In this document: in pieces, positions 42,468-50,189 of the stretch | Position numbering within the stretch: position 1 is the first letter of the stretch | Layout: each line of letters begins with the position of its first letter | NCBI GenBank assembly: GCA_028287235.1 | Contig: JAQBQB010000027.1 | Span: forward strand, 1 to 64,000 | Length of the DNA: 64,000 nt | Reading direction: 5' to 3' | DNA from: Gemmatimonadota bacterium | GTDB taxonomy: Bacteria; Gemmatimonadota; Gemmatimonadetes; Gemmatimonadales; Gemmatimonadaceae | Notes under the pieces: model-generated | Database searches by the model: none | What the model was told of the DNA's origin: nothing | What the model saw: only the letters and a program-made list of their open reading frames with translations | Translations under genes and position numbers: made by a program

Positions 42468-43421
42468 TCAGGCTGACTGCTTTGCCGCCTTCTCCGCCCG
42501 TACGTGGGTCAGCCAGCCGTAGGTGTCTTCGCCAGCACCCTGCACGAGATCCATGAAGCGCTGCTGGATCTGCGTGGTGATCGGACCGCGGCGGCCGTTG
42601 CCGATGTCGACGCGATCGACGCTGCGGACCGGCGTCACTTCGGAGGCGGTGCCGGTGAGGAAGATCTCGTCGGCAATGTAGAGCATCTCACGCGGCAGCT
42701 CCTGTTCGCGGACCGGAAAGCCCATGTCGCCAGCAAGCTGAAGGATGCTGTGGCGCGTGATGCCGTGGAGGAGCGTGCCGTTGATCGTCGGCGTGTAGAT
42801 CGTGCCTTTGTGGATGACGAACAGATTCTGTCCGGAGCCTTCGCTGACCATGCCGTCGGGGCTGAGCGCGATGCCTTCGGCGTAACCGTTGCGCAGCGCT
42901 TCCATCTTGACGAGCTGGCCGCTCAGGTAATTGCCCGCGACCTTCGCCATGGCCGGAATGGTGTTCGGCGCCACGCGGTTCCAGGTCGAGACGCAGGCGT
43001 CGATGCCGTTCTCCAGAGCGCCGTCGCCGAGGTACGCGCCCCACGGCCAACAGGGGAGGTAGACCTCGACCGGGCTGTCCATCGGAACCATGCCCGACGC
43101 GCCGTAGCCGCGGAGCACCATGGGCCGGAGGTAGCAGGCGTCGAGGTTGTTCCGATCGACCAGCTCGCAGCACGCGGCGACGAGCTCGTCGAGGGAGTAC
43201 TTCACCTCCATGCGGTAGATCTTGCACGAGTCGAGCAGCCGCTGGAGGTGGTCCTCGAGGCGGAAGATCGCCGGGCCGCGCGGGGTGTTGTAGCAGCGAA
43301 TCCCCTCGAAGGCCGAGGATCCGAATTGCAGCGAATGGGAGAGCACGTGAACGGTGGCATCGGCCCAACGGACGAACTCTCCGTCGCGCCAGATCCACTC
43401 GGTCTCGTTGATTTTGGCCAT
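42468..43421 (-). CDS. ilvE: Branched-chain amino acid aminotransferase
   Basis: The protein has 317 aa, the usual length for IlvE. It is a class IV PLP aminotransferase: VLSHSLQFGSSAFEGIRCYN near the N-terminus, Lys160 in AMAKVAGNYLSG binding PLP, EGIALSPDGMVSEGSGQNLF with the phosphate/carboxylate glutamate, and IFLTGTASEVTPVRSVD at the end. IlvE converts leucine, isoleucine and valine to and from their 2-oxo acids. It has no other biosynthetic genes beside it here, and is read on the minus strand toward the pseudokinase gene. Confidence 0.93.
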   Translation of the reverse strand: MAKINETEWIWRDGEFVRWADATVHVLSHSLQFGSSAFEGIRCYNTPRGPAIFRLEDHLQRLLDSCKIYRMEVKYSLDELVAACCELVDRNNLDACYLRPMVLRGYGASGMVPMDSPVEVYLPCWPWGAYLGDGALENGIDACVSTWNRVAPNTIPAMAKVAGNYLSGQLVKMEALRNGYAEGIALSPDGMVSEGSGQNLFVIHKGTIYTPTINGTLLHGITRHSILQLAGDMGFPVREQELPREMLYIADEIFLTGTASEVTPVRSVDRVDIGNGRRGPITTQIQQRFMDLVQGAGEDTYGWLTHVRAEKAAKQSA

Positions 43422-43610
43422 GAAACTCCTCGATGGTCGGGTGCGCCGCCGGCGGCGTGCCCGAAATATGGTTGGATGCAGGGCGGGATGCGAATGGCGG
43501 GAACCCGCGCCCGCGCTCGTCGCCGTTCGTCCGCGTTAGTGCAGTTCCAAACGATATGACCCGCAACGACTTAGGAATTATCCCCCAGGATCAAACGCTT
43601 TCCGTTATCG

Positions 43611-43632
43611 TAGTGTCTAAGGGTAGACACTA
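43611..43632. promoter_or_regulatory. PadR operator-type inverted repeat
   Basis: TAGTGTCTA-AGGG-TAGACACTA is a perfect palindrome with 9-bp arms ending 13 bp before the PadR start codon. The AGGAGG ribosome binding site begins at 43632, directly beyond the palindrome. PadR-family repressors of this pair type are known to bind inverted repeats of TAGTGTCTA form in their own promoters, so autorepression is likely. Binding is not shown by sequence. Confidence 0.8.
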
Positions 43633-43645
43633 GGAGGAAGCGCGA

Positions 43646-43969
43646 ATGGCTCTGCTCAAAGGCACGCTCGACGTGCTCGTATTGAAAACTTTGTCCTGGA
43701 CGCCGATGCACGCGTTCGAGATCACCACCTGGCTCGAGGAGCGGTCGACCGGCCGGCTCGTCGTCGACGACGCCGCGCTGCTGCAGGCGTTGCACCGAAT
43801 GGAGGAGCGCAAGCTCATCGTGGCCGAGTGGGGCGTGACGAAGAATGGGCGCCGCGCGCGATACTACCGGCTCACCACCATGGGGCGCGCGCACCTGCGC
43901 GCCGAGTCGGAGCGGCTCGTCGATCACTTCGACGCGCTCACGACCGTGCTCGCGATCCGCAAGGCGTAG
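43646..43969 (+). CDS. PadR-family transcriptional repressor
   Basis: The protein has 107 aa. It begins MALLKGTLDVLVLKTLSWTPMHAFEI, the standard PadR start (LLKGTLDLLVLKTL...HGY.I), followed by a winged helix (LLQALHRMEERKLIVAEWG) and the wing GRRARYYRLTTMGRAHL. It ends with a short helical tail, so it is a subfamily-2 type PadR. An AGGAGG site lies ahead of the start. The downstream permease starts two bases after the stop, so the repressor and permease are one operon, a pairing typical of ADOP permeases. Confidence 0.92.
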   Translation: MALLKGTLDVLVLKTLSWTPMHAFEITTWLEERSTGRLVVDDAALLQALHRMEERKLIVAEWGVTKNGRRARYYRLTTMGRAHLRAESERLVDHFDALTTVLAIRKA

Positions 43970-43970
43970 C

Positions 43971-46694
43971 GTGCTTCGACCCGGCATCCGGCGGCTGTTT
44001 CGCCTGCCTCTACGCACGTCGGCGTCGATCCACGCCGACGTCGACGAGGAGCTCGAGTCGCTGCTCGCGGCGCGCATCGATGCGTACGTCGCACACGGCA
44101 TGTCGCCCGCCGCGGCGCGCGACGAAGCGCTGCGGCGGCTCGGCACCACCATCGAGAGCGCACGCTATCAACTTCACCAGTCGGCCGACCTCCGGGAGCG
44201 ACGCATGCGATTGCACGAGCACGTCGAGAATCTGTTGCAGGACCTGCGCTACGCCGCGCGCGGGTTGGCGCGACGGCCGGCGTTCACCGCCGTCGCCGTG
44301 CTCACCCTGGCGATCGGCATCGGTGCGACGACGGCGATCTTCAGCGCCGTGAACGTGCTCCTGCTGCGGCCGCTGCCTTACGCGAAACCCGACGAGCTGA
44401 TGAAGGTCACGCTCGTGGCGCCCGCGTTCGGAGAACGCAAAGGCACCGACCAGATGGTCTGGTCGTATCCGAAGTATCTCGTCTTCCGCGACGCGCAGCG
44501 CGTGTTCCAGGAAAATGCGCTCTACTCCGGACAACAGCTCACCGTGACGAGCGGCGACATCGAGCGCATTCGCGGTGAGTTCGTGGGCGCGACGTACTTC
44601 CGCACGCTGGGCATCGTACCGGTGCGCGGCCGCGACTTCGATCGCTCCGTCGACGCCCATGCCGGCGCGCCAAAGGAAGTGATTCTCTCCTACGCGATGT
44701 GGGAGCGGCGCTTCAACGCCGACCCCGCGGTCGTCGGGCGCGTGCTCGACCTCGACCGTGAGCCGTACACGATCATCGGCGTGGCGCCGCGCGGATTCCT
44801 CGGGCTCACGGGTACGGGCGAGGTCTTCCTTCCGATCACCACGCGGCCGGCCGACGACCTCGATCAGCCGTTCTCACACGAGTTCTGGCTGGTGGCGCGC
44901 CGCGGCGCCGGCGTGTCGACGCAGCAGGCCGCGACTGCCGTCGCCGTGCTCGGCGGCCGAGTGGCCGAAGCATTTCCGGACAGGGTCCTCGGCAACGCGC
45001 GAATGGGCGCAAAGGCGCAGCCGCTCGATGCCGTGCGCATATCACCGCTCATCAAGCGCTCGCTGCTCATTCTCTTCGGCGCGGTCAGCTTCGTGCTGCT
45101 CATCGCCTGCGTCAACGTGGCCAACCTGCTCCTCGGCCGCGCGAGCGCTCGGCGGCGCGAGATTGCCGTGCGTCTCGCGATCGGCGCCGGCCGCCTGCGG
45201 CTCGTGGGGCTGCTGCTCACCGAGAGCGTGTTGCTCGCGCTCGTCGGCGGCGCGGCGAGCATCGTAGTCGCGTGGCTCGGCGTGCACGCGCTGAGCGCGG
45301 TGAATCCGGCGACGACGCTGCGCGTGAATCGCGACACGAGTCTCGGCGCGGTCGCGTTCTCGTCGATCTCGCTCGACTGGACCGCGCTCGCGTTCACGTT
45401 GGCGCTCACGCTCGTCGTGGGCGTGCTGTTCGGCCTCGTGCCCGCCATCGGCGCGACACGCGCGTCGCTCACGGACGCGCTCAAGGACGGACGCCCGCGC
45501 GCGCGGCGCGGCATGGGGAGCGCGTCGGCGGGACGACATACGCTCGTCGTCGCGGAGGTGGCGTTGGCGGTCGTGTTGCTCGCGGGGTCGGGATTGATGA
45601 TTCGCAGTCTGTCGAAGCTCATGTCGGTCGACACCGGGTTCGACGCGCGCAACGTGCTGACCGTACGCCTTACGGTTCCCCCGGGCGGATTGGCGCGCGA
45701 CTCGCTGCCCGCGTTCTATACGCAGCTCCTCGAGCGAATCCGCGCCGTGCCGGGCGTGCTCGATGCCGGCCTCAATAACTGCGCGCCGTTGGGCGGCAGT
45801 TGCAACGGCACGTCGATTCGCTTGCTCGACCGGCCAAAGCTCGCGTTGGAGCTGTCGCCGCCGATCGGCATCGACTGGGTGACGCCGACCTGGTTCTCGA
45901 CGATGCGCGTTCCACTCGAGGCAGGACGCTTGTTCACCGACGCCGATCGCGCCAACACGCCGAAGGTGACGGTCATCAACGAGAGCGCGGCGAAGAAGTT
46001 CTGGCCGAACGAGAGTCCGATCGGCAAGCACGTCGAGATTGGCCAGGGCGGCTTGGACGACGCGGAAGTGATCGGCGTCGTCGGCGATGTGCGGCAGACT
46101 CCGGACTCGGTGTCGCATCCGGTGTCGTATGCGTCGTACTATCAGTCGCCGCGCGCCGGCGTGATCCTCTTCATCCGCACGGGCGCGAATCCGGCCGCGC
46201 TCGGCGCCGACGTCCGTCGCGCGATCCACGACGCGGCGCCGCAGTATCCCGTGTACGACATGCAGACGATGACCGACCGCGCGGCGGCGGCCACGGCACA
46301 AGCGCGCTTCAGCGCCGCGCTGCTGGTGCTGTTCGCGGCGACCGCGCTCTCGCTCGCGGCGATCGGCATCTACGGCGTGATGTCGCTCGCCGTCGCGGCG
46401 CGCACGCGCGAGATCGGCATCCGCATCGCGCTTGGCGCCGATCGGGCGCGCGTGCAACGCCTGGTCGTGGGCGAGGGGCTCGCGCTGGTCGCGGCGGGCG
46501 CCGTGATCGGATTGGGTGGCGCGCTCGTCGCGACGCGGCTGTTGCGAAGCCTGCTGTTCGATCTCACCCCGTCGGATCCCATCACCTACGTGACGATCGT
46601 CGCGCTGCTCGGAGTGGCGGCGGTCGTGGCGAGCTGGATTCCGGCGAGGAGGGCGGCGCGGGTGGATCCGGTGGTGGCGCTACGAACGGAGTAG
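43971..46694 (+). CDS. ADOP-family orphan ABC permease with N-terminal prefix
   Basis: GTG at 43971 (LRPGIRRLFRLPLRTS) lies just after the PadR stop and gives 907 aa. Unlike the others here it has a prefix domain: residues ~10-80 include DVDEELESLLAARIDAYVAHG and the helix ARDEALRRLGTTIESARYQL. The first membrane helix follows (VLTLAIGIGATTAIFSAVNVLLLRPL), then the periplasmic core, a first FtsX module SFVLLIACVNVANLLLGRASARRREIAVRLAIGA, and a second module REIGIRIALGADRARVQ, ending ARRAARVDPVVALRTE. It is co-transcribed with PadR, which suggests induction by a ligand, possibly a drug-like compound; that is inference. Confidence 0.88.
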   Translation: MLRPGIRRLFRLPLRTSASIHADVDEELESLLAARIDAYVAHGMSPAAARDEALRRLGTTIESARYQLHQSADLRERRMRLHEHVENLLQDLRYAARGLARRPAFTAVAVLTLAIGIGATTAIFSAVNVLLLRPLPYAKPDELMKVTLVAPAFGERKGTDQMVWSYPKYLVFRDAQRVFQENALYSGQQLTVTSGDIERIRGEFVGATYFRTLGIVPVRGRDFDRSVDAHAGAPKEVILSYAMWERRFNADPAVVGRVLDLDREPYTIIGVAPRGFLGLTGTGEVFLPITTRPADDLDQPFSHEFWLVARRGAGVSTQQAATAVAVLGGRVAEAFPDRVLGNARMGAKAQPLDAVRISPLIKRSLLILFGAVSFVLLIACVNVANLLLGRASARRREIAVRLAIGAGRLRLVGLLLTESVLLALVGGAASIVVAWLGVHALSAVNPATTLRVNRDTSLGAVAFSSISLDWTALAFTLALTLVVGVLFGLVPAIGATRASLTDALKDGRPRARRGMGSASAGRHTLVVAEVALAVVLLAGSGLMIRSLSKLMSVDTGFDARNVLTVRLTVPPGGLARDSLPAFYTQLLERIRAVPGVLDAGLNNCAPLGGSCNGTSIRLLDRPKLALELSPPIGIDWVTPTWFSTMRVPLEAGRLFTDADRANTPKVTVINESAAKKFWPNESPIGKHVEIGQGGLDDAEVIGVVGDVRQTPDSVSHPVSYASYYQSPRAGVILFIRTGANPAALGADVRRAIHDAAPQYPVYDMQTMTDRAAAATAQARFSAALLVLFAATALSLAAIGIYGVMSLAVAARTREIGIRIALGADRARVQRLVVGEGLALVAAGAVIGLGGALVATRLLRSLLFDLTPSDPITYVTIVALLGVAAVVASWIPARRAARVDPVVALRTE

Positions 46695-46729
46695 CGCGGG
46701 GAAAGTAGTTCGACGCGCTGTGAGTTTAC

Positions 46730-46845
46730 GGTTTTGAGCCATCGGCGATCGGTGGGAGCCGGACCTCGACAGTCCTCTTTTTGGGCAGGACTGTCGGGGT
46801 CCATCAGTCACTCGAGACCGATCGCCGACGGCCGTGAACCGACAG
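46730..46845. repeat. Long imperfect palindrome
   Basis: The inner arms GGACCTCGACAGTCCT and AGGACTGTCGGGGTCC pair over 16 bp around CTTTTTGGGC. The outer arms CCATCGGCGATCGGT and ACCGATCGCCGACGG pair around them. It lies after the permease gene end and could form a long hairpin, so a terminator or a small inverted-repeat element is plausible. Confidence 0.6.
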
Positions 46846-46904
46846 CGCGTTGGGAAACCGTCCATGCGGCAATCGCCTACGGCCGCGCGCCTTGCGCAGC
46901 GAAG

Positions 46905-47290
46905 GATCGCCGTGCGATGGGCCGGTTGTCATCCTGAGCGCAGCGAAGGATCGCTGTGCGAGGGGGCGGTTGTCATCCTGAGCGCAGCGAAGGATCGCTG
47001 TGCGAGGGGGCGGTTGTCATCCTGAGCGCAGCGAAGGATCGCCGTGCGAGGGGCCGGTTGTCATCCTGAGCGCAGTGAAGGATCGCCGTGCGAGGAAAGC
47101 GATCCTTCGACTCGCTTCGCTCGCTCAGGATGACTGCGCTCGCTTCGCTCGCTCAGGACGACCGCGCTCGCGCCGCGCTCGTACTGCGCCCTGATTCGCT
47201 CGCCCCTCGCCCCTCGCCGGTCGGAGCGATCCTTCGCTGCGCTCAGGATGACAACGCGCGAAGGATGACAACGCGCGAAGGATGACAAGT
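46905..47290. repeat. Large cluster of TGTCATCCTGAGCG repeats
   Basis: Four near-identical forward units of ~58 bp (GTTGTCATCCTGAGCGCAGCGAAGGATCGC followed by a GTGCGAGGGG spacer) are followed by reverse half-sites and AGGATGACAACGCGCGA repeated three times. Small open frames on both strands are translations of the repeat. No gene is seen. Confidence 0.85.
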
Positions 47291-47308
47291 TCCTTCGCCC
47301 CTCGCCCC

Positions 47309-48634
47309 CTACGTCCCCGCCACCACCGACACGATCGCCCATCCCACTTCATCGTGCCCCAGATCCGAATGGCCCCCGATCACCGCGTTCGCATCGAGAC
47401 TGTACACGCCGCGGGCCGCGAACCAGTACGGCGTGCCGGCTTGGCCGAGCGTCACCACCTGCGACTCCGGCGTTTTCTGCGCGCCGTTGCGGCCGAGTCC
47501 ACCGTACGGATCGTCCGCGTCGCCGAGCGCGGAGGCCACCTGCCGAGCAAGGCGCGAGGCGATCGGGTAGGCGACGCCGACCGCCTTGTCCTTCGACGTG
47601 AACGTGATGATGAGCGGACCGCGGATCCGCGCGGGATCCGTCACCACTCGGCGGAAGAAGCCGTCGCGCGTGCCGTCGTACGACTGCGCGAAGCCGTAGT
47701 GCGAGAAGGCGGCTTGGAGCAGCGACATCGAGTTGACCGGAAGCGGGTCGGTGCCCGTGGGGCCGGCAACCGCGGCGGTGACGAGCCGGCAGCCGAAGCT
47801 GTGGCCCATCATGTGGAGACGCAGCGCGTTGTCGCCGTCGGCGGGCCGAATGTCGCGAATGCGGCGCAGCACGTCGTACACGCCGGACTGCCCGACGACG
47901 CCGGCGCGGTTTTTCATCTGGTAGTACGTGACGAGGTTGACGAGGCTTTTCGCGCCGTCGACCGCCTTGCCGATCCAGTCGGTGAAGCCCGCCGCGCCGC
48001 CGCCGGCGGGTTGCTCGCCATGCGCGGGCCTGCTCAACCGCTGGAGCAATTGGTCGCCGTTAAGGGTGAACAGGTCGTCGGAGACGGCCGGCTCTTCGTC
48101 GTTCGCGTCGTGCGGCATGAAAGCGCGCACGATGCGCACGAACTCGTCGCGCGCATCCATCGACGCGGCCAGGGTGGGCGCCAAGGCCTTGGCTCGCGCC
48201 AACGACGCCGTTGCGTCGCCCGAATCGACGAGCGCCGACAGCGTGTCGAGCGAGCCGCCGAGTCCGGCGGTTCGATCTCCGGGCATCGCCGCGGCGCCGC
48301 CGGGAATGAGCTCCGCGTCGTCGAACTTCTTCGACGGCCAGAGAATGCCGACGACACCCACGCGACGCGCGTTGACGTTGTCGCATGCGGCGTTTTTCTG
48401 CTGCAGCACAGAGCCCACGTGGCTGAAGATGGTCTCGTACAGCCGCTCGGCTTCCGGCATGTCGTCGTTCCAGCCGTGCGAGATCACGAAAAGATCGGTG
48501 AGCCCACCTTGTGCCGGCGGCGCGGACACGGCGTTCATCGTGGCGTTCACCTGCGCCGGCGTGACGGGCGCGCCGTTCTTGTCGAACTCCACCGGGTAGT
48601 ACGGGTACGGACCGACCGTCGTGGGATGGGCCAT
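47309..48634 (-). CDS. Alpha/beta-hydrolase-like serine hydrolase
   Basis: From ATG 48634 (AHPTTVGPYPYYPVEFDKNG) the protein has ~441 aa. The nucleophile elbow LHMMGHSFGCRLV contains Ser in GHSFG, and LTDLFVISHGWNDD carries the oxyanion-hole strand seen in lipase/esterase-like proteins. A possible catalytic His lies in the final VIGGHSDLGHDE. There is no signal peptide, so it probably stays in the cytoplasm. The start follows the subtilisin stop by five bases, so the two form an operon. The substrate is unknown. Confidence 0.7.
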   Translation of the reverse strand: MAHPTTVGPYPYYPVEFDKNGAPVTPAQVNATMNAVSAPPAQGGLTDLFVISHGWNDDMPEAERLYETIFSHVGSVLQQKNAACDNVNARRVGVVGILWPSKKFDDAELIPGGAAAMPGDRTAGLGGSLDTLSALVDSGDATASLARAKALAPTLAASMDARDEFVRIVRAFMPHDANDEEPAVSDDLFTLNGDQLLQRLSRPAHGEQPAGGGAAGFTDWIGKAVDGAKSLVNLVTYYQMKNRAGVVGQSGVYDVLRRIRDIRPADGDNALRLHMMGHSFGCRLVTAAVAGPTGTDPLPVNSMSLLQAAFSHYGFAQSYDGTRDGFFRRVVTDPARIRGPLIITFTSKDKAVGVAYPIASRLARQVASALGDADDPYGGLGRNGAQKTPESQVVTLGQAGTPYWFAARGVYSLDANAVIGGHSDLGHDEVGWAIVSVVAGT

Positions 48635-48639
48635 GGAGG

Positions 48640-50160
48640 TCACACCGATTGAATGGCGCGCATGACGTCCACGAGACCCGCGCCCTGGAAGTAGCGCTCG
48701 CGCTTGAGATCCGTGGCCGACGCGAGGAAGATTCGCTTCACTTCGTCGGCTTGTCCGATGAACTCGCGGCGAATCGAGAGAAATGCCGCGATCGCGCCCG
48801 ACACGTGCGGCGCCGCCATGCTCGTGCCGCTGTCCTCGACGTAGAGCGCGTCACTCTGCGTGGCCTGCCGCGCCTTGTCGAGCGTGGCGCCCGCGCCACA
48901 AGACAAAATTTTCTCTCCTGGCGCGACGAGATCGGGCTTCGGCCGGCCGTCGCCGGTCGGTCCCTTCGACGAGAAGTACGACACGCCGTAGACGTGCGGC
49001 GAGTCACGATGCGTCGACCCCACCGTGATCGCCCGATCGGCGTTCCCCGGATCGTTGATGCTGAGCGTGAGCCCCGCGGCCACCGAGCCGCGCGCCACGG
49101 TGTCGGTGTAGCCGTAGCCCGTGTTCCCCGCCGCGACGACGACGATCACACCCGAGCGCACGAGCCGGTCCACGACGGTGCACAACGGGCTCTGGCCGCA
49201 CGCGAACCACTCGGGATCGAAATCGTAGCCGACGCTCAGGTTCACGCCGTGGATACGAATGTCCTTCCCGTAGCCATTGATGCGCCCGATGTCCTCGAGC
49301 GCCGTTATGAGATTGCTCACCTGCCCACTGCCATCGCGGTCGAGCACCTTGACGCTCACGATCTTGCACTCGGGCGCCACGCCGCGAATTTTTCCGACGG
49401 GCACGAGCTCGTGCACCACCTCGCCGGCGTCGTCTCGGTGGCGGGCGATCGCGCTGATCACGGGCGGCGCACCGTTCGGCGCGGCGGGGTCGATCAGGTC
49501 CTCGGGCGCGAGCTCGCCGGCAACGATGCCGGCGACGTGCGTCCCGTGCCCGAAGTCGTCGACGAGCGGCGTCTCCGGCGCGCCGGGGGCCGCGGTGAAG
49601 TCGCGATGTCTGAGCGGCGCCTCGAGCTGGAGCGTCTTGTACTTTCGAAAGTGCGGATGATCGCCCTGCACGCCGGAGTCGAGCACCGCCCAGACGATGT
49701 TCCGCCCCGCCGCGGCGAACGACGTGAACGCCGCATCCGACTTTACCGTGCTCACCGACTTCGTGAGCAGCGCGCGGATCTCGAAGTCGGGCCAGATGCG
49801 GTAGATCACGCGGTAGGGCGCCGTCGATGCACCGCCCACCGACTGTGCGTCGAGCCGCACCAGAGCGCGAATGGCGCGTCCGCTCAACCGCGCGAAGACG
49901 TACTGGTCGCTGAGCTCCGTCTTGCGCTCGTTGACGCCGGTGCCGGGCTGCGCGGCGCCCGCCGCCGCCATCGCCGCGGCGGCGAGGTCGCGAACCCGTT
50001 CGCGCGCTCGCTCTCGTCCGCCGGGGAAATTGAGATTGAGGTCGATCACGACGTCGAACACCGCGTCGTCGCCCTGCGCCTTCATCGCCTTGTCGAGCGG
50101 CAGCGCGATGACCGTGCGGTCGAGGATGCGTGGATCGAACGACGGCTTCGTGTCGGGCAC
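48640..50160 (-). CDS. Subtilisin-like S8 serine peptidase
   Basis: GTG at 50160 (PDTKPSFDPRILDRTVIALP) gives 506 aa. The catalytic triad is clear: Asp in IVWAVLDSGVQGDHP, His in DDFGHGTHVAGIVAGE, Ser in VEDSGTSMAAPHVSGAI; the oxyanion Asn is in VVVAAGNTG. The N-terminal ~125 residues form a small alpha/beta domain (DDAVFDVVIDLNLNFPGG, YVFARLSGRAIRALV) that may be a propeptide. No signal peptide is apparent, so it is probably intracellular or exported by another route. The ORF from 50493 reads into the permease gene and is rejected. Confidence 0.88.
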   Translation of the reverse strand: MPDTKPSFDPRILDRTVIALPLDKAMKAQGDDAVFDVVIDLNLNFPGGRERARERVRDLAAAAMAAAGAAQPGTGVNERKTELSDQYVFARLSGRAIRALVRLDAQSVGGASTAPYRVIYRIWPDFEIRALLTKSVSTVKSDAAFTSFAAAGRNIVWAVLDSGVQGDHPHFRKYKTLQLEAPLRHRDFTAAPGAPETPLVDDFGHGTHVAGIVAGELAPEDLIDPAAPNGAPPVISAIARHRDDAGEVVHELVPVGKIRGVAPECKIVSVKVLDRDGSGQVSNLITALEDIGRINGYGKDIRIHGVNLSVGYDFDPEWFACGQSPLCTVVDRLVRSGVIVVVAAGNTGYGYTDTVARGSVAAGLTLSINDPGNADRAITVGSTHRDSPHVYGVSYFSSKGPTGDGRPKPDLVAPGEKILSCGAGATLDKARQATQSDALYVEDSGTSMAAPHVSGAIAAFLSIRREFIGQADEVKRIFLASATDLKRERYFQGAGLVDVMRAIQSV

Positions 50161-50189
50161 GGAGTTACCCCTTCGTGCAGGTGGTCGAA

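Noticed and set aside
24690-47290. Small ORFs that translate as CHPERSEGS or DPSLRSG
   Set aside because: They are translations of the TGTCATCCTGAGCG repeat on either strand, without conserved start sites.
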